Shown here: positions 35,501 to 49,599 of the stretch, piece by piece
Numbering within the stretch: position 1 is the stretch's first letter
Layout of the letters: the number at the start of each line of letters is the position of its first letter
Assembly: GCA_030549775.1 (NCBI GenBank)
Contig: CM060177.1
Location: 28,701,014-28,765,013 of the forward strand
From: Tamarix chinensis
Lineage: Eukaryota; Streptophyta; Magnoliopsida; Caryophyllales; Tamaricaceae
Reading direction: 5' to 3'
DNA length: 64,000 nucleotides
Notes under the pieces: generated by a model
Database searches by the model: none
Told to the model about the DNA's origin: nothing
The model's input: only the letters and a program-made list of their open reading frames with translations
Translations under genes and position numbers: made by a program

Positions 35501-36052
35501 GAAATTAATAGCATGACTACCATCTATAGTATCTATATATAATCCTCAAAGGGAATCAACAATTTTTTTCATGAAAAATGAAATCATCTATACGAATCCA
35601 TGATAAAAGGGTCATTAGAGATTCACACGAGCACTAATTAAGGATCTTAAAGATTTTTTCATAAGGTATTCTCATATGAATAACTAATCATCTTAGTAAA
35701 TTTACATTTAATCAGTCATATCGAAAGTAAACACAAAATTTCTTATATTCTTGATAGAATCAATGAGACACATGTTGACCATATAATTACACCATGGTAT
35801 ATAATTACATGTCATATAAATGGTCACGTGTTACATTTTGCAACAAAGAATGTTACATTTGTAATATTAGCATAAATTATTTAATGAATAATCATCTAAT
35901 TGGGATGGAAATGCACTATCATTACTTACAATAGAAAGTAAAATGACTCAGTAGTGTAGCTAGATATGCATTCAATTGATAGACCCTTATTAGTGAGGTC
36001 TAAAAGTGATATAATAATATGCATGAAAAGTCCTTTTTTTTTGGGTATGTAT
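32588..36052. other. AT-rich region with hairpin repeats, no gene
   Basis: No coding sequence was recognised. A TAATACCCCAAATTTTAACC phrase at 32551, just left of the candidate LINE target site, looks like another TGTAATACCCC LTR start, but no partner end was found. The tandem array at 33480-34350 is described separately; looser copies continue to about 34920. Confidence 0.6.
33480..34350. repeat. Array of degenerate about 45-bp hairpin repeats
   Basis: About 18 degenerate units, each centred on an inverted repeat like ATTCAATCYTAAAGATTGAAT and followed by spacer words such as GGTCCTAAAGGACCTATATA. Unit starts at 33522, 33573, 33614, 33666, 33709, 33756, 33798, 33849, 33890 and 33936 give spacings of 51, 41, 52, 43, 47, 42, 51, 41 and 46, so long and short units alternate (dimer of about 90-95 bp). 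After 33965 spacing is mostly 46-54. Confidence 0.82.
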
Positions 36053-36646
36053 TAGGGATGTTCAAATGTAGATAATTATATTCGTCGAATCAGATATTCA
36101 ATCCAATCAATTTAATTGAATACTCAATAATTAAGATGACTACATAGAAAAATTGGATATCGATTAAATTAGATAAGTATCCAATTTTCTTATGAGTATT
36201 CTAATTAATCAATTTGGAAACATTTTATAATAAAACATTTACAAATAAATATCAAATTTCATATAATATTTATGGATATATTGTTGTATGTTATTCTAAA
36301 ATATTATTAAAATATAGTATGGAATTTTGAACCTAAAAAATGAACAAAATATAAAAACTAATCACTAATTTAAATTTTATATTATAATGGTCATCAAAGG
36401 ACTATATAGTTACTAGAGCAGTTATATAATTATTTTAAAATTATAAATAATATTTTATTATTTCAAATAGTCACAAAAATGTTAATGTTTATAATCATAC
36501 ACTAAATATACATATTTTTTACAAGTAAAATATTATTTGTAATTGTCAAATGAAATATCTGATTTGTTTGACTTTTGCTAACTAGATCGATTATTTGTTT
36601 TTCTATATTAGATCAACTCAGATATCAAATTAAATAAACAATCCTA
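36053..36646 (+). repeat. Dispersed repeat R, copy 1 (hAT-like ends)
   Basis: A 594-bp AT-rich unit related to 48020-48575 in the same orientation. It starts TAGGGATGTTCA and ends TAAACAATCCTA; the ends are inverted repeats at 9 of 12 positions. TAGGG ends suggest a non-autonomous hAT-type element. No clean 8-bp target duplication was found. Confidence 0.65.
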
Positions 36647-37440
36647 TTATGTTCTGATTGCATATCACATTATCCTATAAAATCATATATCCTGAAATAA
36701 ACCTGACATTAATCTTCAATTTGGATGTGCCATATATGTGTCCATACTCCTCTATACATATGTAACCAAAACACAAAGAAGGTTGAGAGTTGTAGTGTTG
36801 TCATTCATATGGTGAGGATAAAAGAGGCCAATTGTAAAGGAAGAAATTGAGTAGAAGACATCTTCATGAAGATTATGAACCCAATAGTAAATCAAGTGTG
36901 CTTGATATTTATGTGAATAATTGCTTGTCAGATGTGGCTATTAACTACTATATATGTTTTTTGATGTTAAGAAATTATTAAATTTATATGCATTGACTAA
37001 TGTTCCAACTCATAGACAAGTTATTGTAACAATTTCTTTCACATTGATGATAATGCACTACTATGCTAGAAGCGTATAATTTTGATATGAATATGAACCC
37101 TTTGAAGTGGGGTTTCAAATCATTAAAAGATAATAATATTGGCATGATGACCATGAATGTTATTAATATGTTGGCATATACATAATGATAAATCCTTCAA
37201 AATATCCTATTGTTTAATAATAAAATTGAAATATATCTATCAATAATTCTTACAATAGTGTAAGTTGGTAGACATGGATGATATTTTTACCTAAAAAATT
37301 ACAACTAATTATGGATACATGTGAGTTATTTTCTTTTCACTATGGAATACCATTACATGTGTGGTTGGATGAGTTGGAATAGATGTATAAAATTCCATTT
37401 TCTATAGCTAACAAGTGAGATTTATATGGAATAGAATTCC
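36647..37440. other. AT-rich stretch, nothing recognised
   Basis: No coding, repeat or terminal motif could be supported here beyond general AT-richness and a (TA)n run at 37459-37474 just beyond it. Confidence 0.5.
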
Positions 37441-37474
37441 AACATTCGATGTTTGAATATATATATATATATAG

Positions 37475-37545
37475 ACTGTACTATTTTTCTCATCCATGAT
37501 TTTTCTCCCATAAGGGTTTCATTGGAAATTTTTTTAACGAGGAAT
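37475..37545 (+). repeat. Possible copia LTR 3' part (fragment)
   Basis: TTTTTCTC...TTTTTCTCCCATAAGGGT then TTTTTTAACGAGG resembles the common R/U5 phrase of plant copia LTRs (TTTTTCCC...GGGTTTT...TTTTTAACGAGGC). No matching second LTR or flanking copia coding was found. Confidence 0.4.
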
Positions 37546-37568
37546 TTTAGAGTGTACAGATTCACGTG

Positions 37569-38215
37569 AGATTGTTGTGAATCAAAGGGGGAGTCCCTAT
37601 AAAGAATTCATCCCAACCAATAGCAAGTATGTCACAAATATGATGGAAGTATGGAATATTGTTTGGACTTTTAAATATTCTAATCCCCACAACAGGAAAG
37701 AACTTATGATAAATCATAATGTTGTTGAATTTTCAATAAATAATGATAAAGATAAAATACCCGAAGATGTTTTATCAAAATTTCATGATAAAAAAGGATA
37801 TGATGAGGTTGATAATGATTATGAAATTTCAATCAATTATGTTACTCCGGAATGGGGTGGTATAAAATAATATTTCACCATTGATATCTTAGTATATAAT
37901 GTTGTTGAAATTGTAGATGAATATGATCATTACCCTCAATATATTGAAAAAGTTTGATATGGAAATGATGATGAAAGTTGTAAAGAATCCATACAAGTAA
38001 AGGTAGATTTGCTAAGCAAGAAAGAAGACTTTGAACCGAATGTTCCAACACCTAAAGATTATATCGCATTATATGAGACTATATATGAATTTTTTTCACT
38101 TCAATCATTGATATGTCATGTGCAAAAATCATGCAGCTTAGAAGCAAATATCACCCAATTTTTCTCAATTCATGAGCTACAAAGGAAAGAAGAGGTCAAT
38201 CTTCGCCCAATTTGA
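37569..38215 (+). pseudogene. Decayed ORF of unknown family
   Basis: A single plus-strand frame can be read for about 215 codons with only two stops (TAA at 37868 and TGA at 37957), unusual in this AT-rich region. The protein is acidic and Lys/Asp/Glu-rich. Landmarks are GSPYKEFIPTNSKYVTNMME, VWNIVWTFKYSNPHNRKEL, DYEISINYVTPEWGG, FTIDILVYNVVEIVDEYDHY, VPTPKDYIALYETIYEFFSL and SCSLEANITQFFSIHELQRK. I do not recognise the family. The apparent start codon at 37577 is GTG, so the true start is unknown. It may be the remains of a captured host gene or an unrelated transposon ORF. It lies just upstream of the CACTA element. Confidence 0.45.
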
Positions 38216-38533
38216 TCTAATATGAATCTAGCACACCTATTTACAATGTCTTTACCATAAAGATTGTTTTACCAACTCATATGGATGTGTCATATGAAAT
38301 AAGGGTTTTAGATAAAGAAGGAATATTACTACATTATTTTCCTTCACCATGGTTTTTCATCTCACTGGGTTTTTATTGGTTAGGTTTGGGTGAGGTAGTA
38401 GTATTACTGTGCGTCTAAGAAGGAAAGTCATGAATATAGATGTACTTTATTACTATTGTATGTATATGTACCGATACTATTATAAAACTAGGTTTTAATG
38501 ACCCATGATAGATGACAGGTATCCAAAAACCAT

Positions 38534-39050
38534 CACTAAAAGTGTCACAAAATATTAGTGGAAGATTAGGAAAAAGTGATAAGGTTTAGATAACGATTTC
38601 AATTTAAAAATGACATCAAAACTCTAGCATAAAAAAGAAATTTGGGGCACTTTAGATAATGATTTCATTTAAAACTACCATTAATGCAACTTAAGATATC
38701 AATTTTTGTAACATCTAACAACTAAAGCCCCTCTAACTATGCAAGAATCAATTAATGATGTAGATTTAGATACCAATTTTTTTTAATAACCAACATCTAA
38801 AGCCACTTTAAAAAAATGACATAAAAAATATATTTTTAGAGCGTAGGAATTTAGGTGGGGCTGAAAACACTAAAAGTATTAGAATGGTGCACTTTAGATA
38901 ACACTTATCCCTAAAAACCATTATCTAAACCTTGGTATTTACTTAGTAGGGTTTAGATGTCGGTTTTAAGGTAAAGCCATCACCTAAATTTTCACAAAAC
39001 AACACTAAAGATAATATTTTTATTTGAAAACTATTATCTAAACTACACAC
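38534..39050 (+). repeat. CACTA subterminal repeats
   Basis: Repeated blocks of the type TTTAGATAAyGATTTCAATTT occur at 38584, 38651, 38764, 38893 and 38951 (last one TTTAGATGTCGGTTTTAAGG), with intervening AACATCTAAAGCC. CACTAAAAGT occurs at 38534 and 38868. Subterminal repeats of this kind bind transposon proteins in En/Spm elements. Confidence 0.72.
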
Positions 39051-39400
39051 TTACTCATCACCTTCAACCATGTTCACTCTTTACGTACAAATGTATAATG
39101 CTCACTAAACTCTCTCATTGCCACACTCTCTCTCACATGTCTCCCTCTTCTTCCTCCATTATTGCCTTAGGATAGGTTTGTTCCCCACTAACGTTCACTC
39201 CATTTATTGTCAAATTGGTGCTTGTGGTGGTCTTTGATGGCTATTATTTGGCCTTCTGTGTTGGTTTGTCTTGTGGTTGGATCATTGGTTGTCTTATCCA
39301 ACCCTCTTCATTTTTTTCATCATTTTTGACCACTATAGTGCTTTGGTATACTTTGTTCTTTTACCTTCTTCTATTGGTTCTAATTTTCAATGGCTTTAAT

Positions 39401-41460
<2,060 letters not shown>

Positions 41461-41464
41461 TTAG

Positions 41465-43560
41465 AAAATTGTATTAAGGGAATGGGTGTCTATAAATTAT
41501 CTATCTAGGGAAAGTGAAGATGGGGTGGAGTTTTTTTATCAATTTTGTAGTAGAAAATGTCGAAGACTCTAGTATTATAGTATATCTCTATTTTGATTAT
41601 GCTTATTTTGAATGTATCAATGTTGATGAACTGAGAGATTATTAGTTTATGTATGGAATAGATATAGGTTATAATCGGTGGATATGACATGGTGATACAT
41701 AGTGTTTATATATTAAAGAGGAAGATAGAAGGGGATATAATAGAAAATTTGAGAACTATGAGGGATTTTTGTTACAAGAGATGACTCAGAAAGTTGAGGA
41801 AAGAGTACAAGATTATCCTAAAATGTTTGAGACATCGGTGAATCATTTAAAAAAGCCTTTATATGGTGGTTGTGAGACATTTGTTAGATTTTCCATTGTT
41901 TTAATATTCTACAACTTGAAACCATACAATAGATGGAGTGATAAGAGTTTTATGAAATTATTGGCACTTTTGAAAGATATGCTTCCCTATGATAATGTTT
42001 TACCTGATCACACCTATGAAACCATAAAGATTATTTCATCCATAAGCATGTATTATAAGAATATACATGCATGCCCTAATGATTGCATATTATTTCACAA
42101 TGATTATGCATCCTTCAATAGTTATCCCATTCCCGAATGCAAGGTATCATGATACAATAACAACAAGGTTTTGACAAAGGTTTTGTGGTATTTTCCTATA
42201 ATACCAAGATTTAAGGTGATTTTTAATGATAAGAAAGATGATAAGAACTTGACATGACATGTTTAAAAGGAAGATGATGGGCTTCCTATAAATCTGGCCG
42301 ACTCTCCATAAAGGATGATGATTAATATCACATTCCCCAAATTTGGTGATAAATCGTGAAATCTATGTCTTGCATTTAAGGGGATAGAATGAATCTTCAC
42401 AATCTAGGGATCTATATCATCTGGCCAATGATTTTAGTGATATATAACCTATCTCCATGGTTATACATGAAACACAAATATATGATATTGTATTTACTTA
42501 TTCTGGGGTCAAACGAATCAAAAAAATGATGTTGATGTTTATTTATCACCTTTTTTTAATTATTTTAAATTGTTGTGGAACATTGGTGTTCAAGTATTGG
42601 TTGCATATTACTAAGAACACTTCACTTTTAGAGTAGTGTTGTTTTGTACCATACACAATTTTTAAGCATATGGGAACTTGTCAGGTTATAGTATGAAAGG
42701 TCATTATACATGTCTAATATGTGAGCAGAACACCTAATCTATTCAACTAAATCATAGATGAAAGACTTTTTTCTCAGACACCATATTTTTTTTCTAACAA
42801 ATAGTCATCATTATCGCAAGTAGATGAATCTTTCAATGGATTGCATGAAGAAGGGAAAACACCAATTCCATTGATAGGTCAACAAGTGTATTTGAAGATA
42901 AAATTCTTTAAAATCAAGTTTAAGAAGAAGAACAAAGATGTGATTTCATCAATTGGGTGGAAGAAGATGTATGGGTTCTTCAATCTTCCTTATTGAGAAT
43001 TTTTTTACATGAGGAATGCCTTGGACATAATGCATATCGAAAAAATAATATGTGATGTTCTTTTGGGTACATTACTTAATGTTCCACGAAAGACTTAAGA
43101 TGGCATCAATGCTCAAATGGATATGAATAAAATGGGCATTCAATAGGAATTTTCACTACAAAACAAGGGAACAAGTAAAGTTTTACTTCCAACTTGTTAT
43201 ACTCTCTCTAGAAAAGAGAAGATTGAATTTTATGAATTATTTAGCAATGTCAAGGTTCCAAAGGGGCATTCTTTAAATATCAAAAACCTTGTGTTGATGT
43301 AGGAGTTGAAAGCTATTGATATGAAGTCCTATGATTGTCATATTTTGATGTAGTATTTGTTTCCGGTAGCTATACAAGGAATTTCACCAAAGTGTGTTTG
43401 AGTTTCTATCACTAGGCTTTATTTTTTTCTTCAAGATACTCTACATCAAAGTCATACATCCTAATAGTTTGGACTCCTTGTAAAGAGAGGTTATGGTTAC
43501 TTTGTGCTAGCTTAAGATGCACTTTCCACCTTCACTTTTTAACATTATGATACATCTAAC
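41465..43560 (+). pseudogene. CACTA TNP2 transposase pseudogene
   Basis: The catalytic transposase of CACTA elements. The N-terminus near 41490 reads WVSINYLSRESEDGVEFFYQ. The open stretch 41769-42152 contains KKPLYGGCETFVRFSIVL, NRWSDKSFMKLLALLKDMLP and KNIHACPNDCILFHNDYASF, the TNP2 hallmark with N-D-C. Further on in broken frames come QKGTYQ-like loss, then KKMYGFFNLPY, NALDIMHIEKIICDVLLGTL and LPTCYTLSRKEKIEFYELFS, then SYDCHILM and LFPVAIQGISPKCV. These match the TNP2 C-terminal half (H-x-L-D-x-M-H-I-E-K-N; S-H-D-C-H). More than ten stops or shifts; not functional. Confidence 0.9.
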
Positions 43561-43799
43561 CGCTCACTTGTGAGGTCAAAATGTTAGGACCTAGTCGCAG
43601 GAATTGGATGTACCCATTTGAGAACTTAATGAAATTGATAAAAGGAGATAATTTAATTTTACACAAATTGCTTGTCAAATGCTGAAGCTATCAGTATTCC
43701 AAAGTCTAAACATATAGGGAAAGTTGAAGGATATGGGATTAGGGGCAAAAGGTTGAGACATGTGGATAATGACGTTATGTAAAGCACAACTATACATAT

Positions 43800-44640
43800 T
43801 AAATAATATTGATGATGTTTAACCATATGTTGAAGAATACTTGTAATTTTTTAGGACCAAAAATCCATCAAAGAATGAAAGGTGGATAATGAATAAACAC
43901 AATAATTCCTTCACATATTGGCTCAAAGATCATGTTATTCATCATTAAACATTCACCAACTTTAATTTATTACACATTGATATGGTTATCTCAAAATTCC
44001 CATCTAGAAATATTCTCATACAATAGTTATTTCATCAATGGTTACAACTTTTATACTAATGAACAAGATCAAAAGAATACCATGAAAAATAACAAGGTGC
44101 TTTAGTGGATGAGGCAATACATATTGCTAGTCAGAAGTACAATAATCCAACTTATACAGATATAAATTATTATGGGATTATTAAAAATATATGGGAGATA
44201 GATTAAACTGGTTTGAGAATACCCGTCTTTGGGTGTAGGTGGGTTGATAATAATCATGGAATTAAATATGATATTGGGTTCACATTAGTAGATATCAATA
44301 GGGTAGGGCAAAAATATGACCATTTTATATCGGCATTAAAAGCAACACAAGTTTTCTTTGTTACTAATCTTGTTGATAAAAGATGGTATATGGTATTATG
44401 TACTAAGAAAAGAAATGGCAAAGAATGTGATGATGAAAATGATTCCAATTAGGAAAGAAAGTGTATCATAATTATGAAATAAACTCAACCATGTATGGAT
44501 AATAGTAATAATGACATTGGAGAGGATGAAATATATGTGAAGGATGATCATTATGAAGTGGTATATGTGTTAGATCATAAAATGGGTTTGAAAAGAAGGA
44601 AGAAAAAAAGGAGTAAAGGAAAACCATAAGGGTAATTATA
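43800..44640 (+). pseudogene. CACTA DUF4218/DUF4216-type region
   Basis: The segment that follows TNP2 in plant CACTA proteins. 43830-44180 shows NERWIMNKHNNSFTYWLKDH, then YNSYFINGYNFYTNEQDQ and TDINYYGIIKNIWEID in separate frames. The open stretch 44213-44452 has FGCRWVDNNHGIKYDIGFTL, VDINRVG and ATQVFFVTNLVDKRWYMVLC, matching DUF4216 (C-x-W-V-D ... G-F-T-x-V-N; Q-A-x-Q-V-F-Y-V-x-D). It ends at TAG 44450; acidic and lysine-rich sequence follows to about 44640. Confidence 0.88.
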
Positions 44641-44739
44641 TCTTGTGCTTATTGATTTATTTATTAAGAATTTGTACTAATTAGTTATTATTTATACATA
44701 TCTTGTACTAATGATTTTAATGTTTAGTACAGAAATAAA

Positions 44740-47032
44740 GAAGAAAGTCAGATAAATGGATAGCATTGATGAAGAAGAAAATAAGGGACTAAATGACAGA
44801 TATAAGAAATAAAGGAAAAGTGGTGGAGATGCAATTCAATGATAGAGGTCTACCCATGGGCGAGCATCCTGGGGAGCTCATGACCTACATGAGTGTTGAT
44901 ACTTATTTGTATGTTCCCACTAGTATGAGTAGTTGGAAGGAATTTGATGAAGGAACTAATAATCTTATTTAGATGGATGTCACTGTAAGTGTATTATCTT
45001 GATAACACATGTTTCAGTATGTTGGTTGATATTAAATTTAATAAATGGCACTTTTTATATATGTACATCAAGGTACCAAAATCCAAGAAGAAATGGTTTA
45101 TGAGGCATTGTGGTAAGCAACAACAAACTTTCAAATCACACCTGACTACGAAAAAATTGTACAATTCGACAGTACACTACATGCAAACCCACTAAAATGT
45201 TAAAAATTTATAACTAAAAAAGAATGGGACATGTTTTTAGCACTTTAAAACATGGATGAGTTTAAGGTATGCATCACTTTAATATATTGATTTTTAATAA
45301 TAAAAAGTGCTTAATAGATATTACCTAAAATAATATAAATGTTTGGCTTGTGATATAGGTTTTAAGTGTCCATTTTTCCAAGAAGAAGAAGTACGCCCAT
45401 TATATGTCCCAACAAGGATATGTGAGACTTGATGAAGAGTTGGTATAAATTTTTCACTTTATATCAATTAAATGTTTAAAAAGAATGCAATAATAGATCT
45501 AAAAATTATGTTCTATATTTAAATTTATAGTTGATAGAATAAAAACATGATCCAAAAACCTCAAATATTCCTCTATGCTCACTATAGAACAAGGCTAGAA
45601 TAAGCGTGAGTGGCAAGTGTATAGCTGAGGAGGTGTGGCAAGCGGATGAGAAAACAATAAGTTCAAATCATTTTCTTTAACCCTAGCTAGTTATTTATCA
45701 CTATGAAACTACATATCTTTATTTCTATTTTCAAATTTTATATATTTTTCTAATTGTGTATATATCAGGATGGTAGTTAAATTCAATGGAAGGCATTGAT
45801 GAATACGGTGTTACTTCATAAGTGACAGGAGCAAAAGAACACCCTATAAGGTAATAGGGCCTTAGATTAGGGATTACAAAGACAGGTGTGTGTGGTCGAA
45901 CGCATTGGTCTCTGAAGACTAGTGACCACGTGGCATTCCTAACTGAATAATTAAACCAAGTGACAAAGGATAGACTCAGCATATGACAAGAATTGTCAAT
46001 TATGAAATCTCAAGGGTACAACCTAGTTGGTAAAGTGTCACAAAATTCGTTTCACATACCTAATGCAAATAGCATGAGAGAAAACTGTGAAGAAGATCCA
46101 CATTTGTCTTCTCTTTTAGTAGTGAGCATCATAAACTATGGTTCACATTTTTTTATATTTATAAAGTATGTAATATAAACTAATTTATAAGGGTATGAAT
46201 AAGCATGACTTGTTAGCCAAGGGCCCCCTTAATTCTCTTGGCAAAGGGTAGGGTGGAAATCCCTCATGGTCCCACCATGTTGATGGCTCATGGGACTTCT
46301 TTAGCAGCTAATAAAAGCAATGTTTTGTTGACACTTCAATAATTCCTTATGCACCACTACCCTTATATAAAGAAGGAGATAAGCCTGTGAACATAGAATA
46401 AGCTAAAAGAAGTTTTGTGCCTTATCCCGGAAACCATATACATTTGAAAAATAAAGAGGTAATGATAATTTCCATTATTGTTAGTCATTTATCTAATTAT
46501 TAAGTTAAACTAATTAAGTTTTATCTCATTATTATATTTTTTTTATTAAGGTGATTTATGAAATCAAAGCCAAGGAAAGTTCCTAAGGGAAAGGTAGTTA
46601 CACTTTCTATCACTACCAATATCCAATTTTTTAATTAAATTAAAGACATTAGTTAATATTATGTTTACTATAAATTTTTTGATAATTCTAAGATAAATGA
46701 AAAGGAAGATGATGGAAAAATCACAGAGAAAAGACATCTAGAGGGGAAGGGGAAAAAATATAAATGCTTCAGCTGCTCCTTTAAGGACAACACCTCCAAA
46801 ACAAAAATCTACAACTTTTTCCCAACCACAAATTCTAAACATACCAAGTTTGGCCATGTTGAACTTCCATTCCCAATATTTCCTTGGCATGGATCATATT
46901 TTTGTTGACACGCCTACCAATATATTTGGTCAAACTGCATTCAATATTGTTCCCATTAATATAGACGAAATAAGCAAAGTGGTTCACCAAGAGTTGATGT
47001 CATCTATTGTGATGTCTGTATATATTAAATAA
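44740..47032 (+). pseudogene. CACTA second protein (Ptta/En/Spm transposase type)
   Basis: The second CACTA gene, related to the En/Spm TNP1/Ptta family. Exon-like pieces are VVEMQFNDRGLPMGEHPGEL and SSWKEFDEGTNN (44820-44960), FMRHCGKQQQTFKSHLTTKK near 45100, and LSVHFSKKKKYAHYMSQQGY followed by VRLDEEL (45360-45440, the K-N-K-x-x-H-x-x-G-x-x-G-Y motif). A piece near 45590 is NKARISVSGKCIAEEVWQAD. AT-rich gaps between them look like introns. A last open stretch (46850-47032, 60 aa, FHSQYFLGMDHIFVDTPTN) is of unknown role. Stops such as TAG 44970 show decay. Confidence 0.78.
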
Positions 47033-47129
47033 GTACAATTTAATACCATCTTAATGCATTAATGTTTTTTATTTTGAGATGACACTAGTAATCAATGTTA
47101 TTAATTCATATACAATATTATTTCTATGC

Positions 47130-47800
47130 GTAGGTTATTGGGGTTCATGGCTTAGAAATATAATCTTCCCACTAGTTACCATGGATTTTTGTATATGTTC
47201 CAGTTGAATGATACACATGCTAAGTAGGAAGGAGAAAAATATAAAATATCTAGCACAATGGATCAAGGATTTGTAGCCAAGACAACTATTGTTTATATCA
47301 CACCTCACTGATCAACATTAATTTTTGTATGTTATTCATCTTTGTAAGAGCAAAGTTTGTGTGTTTGATTTCATAGTCAATCATTCAGTTCGTTTTGATC
47401 AAGCTTAGCTTGAAGGGAAGCATTTAATTGACATGTTAGTATATTTCTTATATTTATTTTCTTATGCCTATGCATTCCATTTTTTATATATTTAGGTTGT
47501 TTAGCATTTCTATTAGGGCACTATGCATGTCGGTTATGATGAAGGGTGGAAGAACTCTAAGAAGTGGCTTTCAATATAATCTTGTCAAGGTTAAAATTTC
47601 TTAATAATGTATTTTGTCTCAATTTTAATTACTATCCCTAATTAATGTTATACATTCTGATCTTGCAATTTAAATGCTTTCTTTGTTTTGATAAGTTCAT
47701 AGGTAGAAAAATGACATCGATTATGGATACTATGTGTATAGATTTATATATGAGATCATGTCAAGAAAATCTTTAAATATAGATCTAGAAAATATATGCC
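47130..47800 (+). pseudogene. Ulp1-like protease remnant of CACTA
   Basis: Many plant CACTA second proteins end in a Ulp1/C48 cysteine-protease domain. Near 47185 the frame reads PWIFVYVPVE (family: W-x-L-x-V-I-x-P), and near 47710 DIDYGYYVYRFIYEIM corresponds to the Q-x-x-x-x-D-C-G-Y-Y-V-M-R-F-M-K-E-I motif. The catalytic Cys before Gly is not present: tyrosine is read in its place. The two motifs are the right way round, with intron-like spacing. Confidence 0.65.
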
Positions 47801-48019
47801 TCATATTTAATTAGTTTTAATTGATAACTGATTACATTTGATAATTTGCTCACTCCTTAAATAATTAAATAAATGCAATTTGCAGTTCTATCCTGGTGTA
47901 TCTTATCTAAGGAAATACATGCCAAAAGCAATTAATAAAGATATCAGTGGGCCAAATTTGTGTATATATGCATATGCCTCAAGCTTGTAAGTCTTAGTAT
48001 TTTTGGACTAGATTTATGT

Positions 48020-48575
48020 TTTGTACAAACATGGATAATCATATATATTGGATTGGATATCCGATGCATTCAATGTAATCGGATATCTGATAATACGGAT
48101 GTCTACAGATACATATTGGATAAATATCTGGTTTTTATATGAGTGTTTTAATTAATTACTTATGAAAGTCTTTAAATTAAAATATTTAAAAATAAAGATT
48201 GAAAGTTAGGTGATATTTATATCCATATACGTACAAATGTCTTATATTGTTCTAAAAAAGTGTTAAAATATATTTTCAAACTTTGAAACAAAAATAAATA
48301 AATAAACTTTATAAACTAACCCCTAAATTAAATTCTACAAAATAACAATAATCAAAGTGATATTTAATTACAAGAGTAAATTATATAATTATTTTATTAT
48401 TTCATATAATCATAAAGGATTAATATTTATAATCTAAGTTTAAAGATACATATTTATATTATTTGTATTTGTCGGATTATATATCTAATATGTTTGACTT
48501 TTTATTGATCGAACTAGTTATTTAATTTTTTAAATTAGATCAAATCAAATATCAAACCGGATTAATAAATATCAA
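48020..48575 (+). repeat. Dispersed repeat R, copy 2
   Basis: Related over its length to 36053-36646, same orientation. Shared blocks include GTTTGACTTTT, TTAGATCAA(A/C)TCA, AATTATATAATTATTTT and TATTTCA(A/T)ATA(G/A)TCA. The ends are less clear than in copy 1. Confidence 0.65.
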
Positions 48576-48705
48576 AACACATGAACTACCTTAGCTAGCC
48601 TTGGCTGGTGGGTACGTAGAAAGCCTATTGTTAAGCCTACTAACCAATCCTGCCTTTGGGTAATGGAGCTGTGAAGGTAATAGAGGTAAGACAAGTGTAT
48701 TTATA

Positions 48706-49030
48706 AGGTTATTAACAAACCAAGCTGAATCAAATTAGGGTAAACTTAAACCCAACTTATTAAATAAATAAACCTAAAAATAAAGTTCAAACTTAGCTCA
48801 TTTATAAATGAGTCAAGTTTTTAGCAAGTCAAGTCAAGCCAAATCACAAACTTTTACATTGTAAATGAGCTCGGAACTAAATTTTTTATGCTCAAACTCA
48901 ACTCATTTGTTCCACAAACCAAGTTCGAGTCTTATGTGTAGATTCATTTAACTAAATAAACGAGCAAAGTCAAATCCTTAACGAATAAGTCCAAAAAGCC
49001 CGCGAGCCCGCTCAACTTGTTAACAATCCT
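48706..49030. mobile_element. Small non-autonomous element with inverted ends (MITE)
   Basis: 325 bp. The left end AGGTTATTAACAAACCAAGC and the right end, read as its complement AGGATTGTTAACAAGTTGAGC, are imperfect inverted repeats. The inside has words like AGCTCATTTATAAATGAG and GCCCGCGAGCCCGCTCAACTTG, typical of the plant TAGG(G)TTGTTAACGAGC hAT-like repeats. No exact 8-bp target duplication was seen. Confidence 0.65.
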
Positions 49031-49599
49031 ATATGTTTGTACTTTATACTCTACCAACAAAACCAAAACCATAAAACGATCATTTAACGCCCACAAATGT
49101 CACTTAAGAGATCATCAAATCAAAACAGGCTTGGTTAATCATGTATCAAATTGTGAACCAAACACCAAAAATGCTAAAAGATTGTGAAGGAGGCTAGTAT
49201 CGGCAGGCACAAAAGCAAAAGGAAAATAGGGAGTATGAGACCCCGCGAGAGTTTTCTTCTTTTTTGACCACGAAGGTAGAGACCCCGCGAGTTTATCATG
49301 CAATGCGTCATTACTATTTTACCACTAGTAGAAGCAGCTCGTTATAATCTACAAAGCTCCACTTTTACAGCAACATTAACCTGAACAATGAAGAAGACAT
49401 TAGCTAATAAGACCAAAATTGGACACCTCCCACTACCTAACCAAAACGACTGCCATCATCCATAGAGAAGGATCATCTGTTGTCACATCACAGGTAAAAT
49501 GACCACACATCATTTCGCAGCGACGTCATAAATACCACCACTTTGCCATTCCAAAAGCAATGCAGCATAAATCATACCAACAGTTTTCAAAGTTCTAAC
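49031..49599 (-). other. 3' side of the MACPF gene
   Basis: Noncoding sequence downstream of the MACPF stop codon, including its 3' untranslated region. The phrase AGACCCCGCGAG occurs twice (49238 and 49281). No unambiguous poly(A) signal was chosen. Confidence 0.55.
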
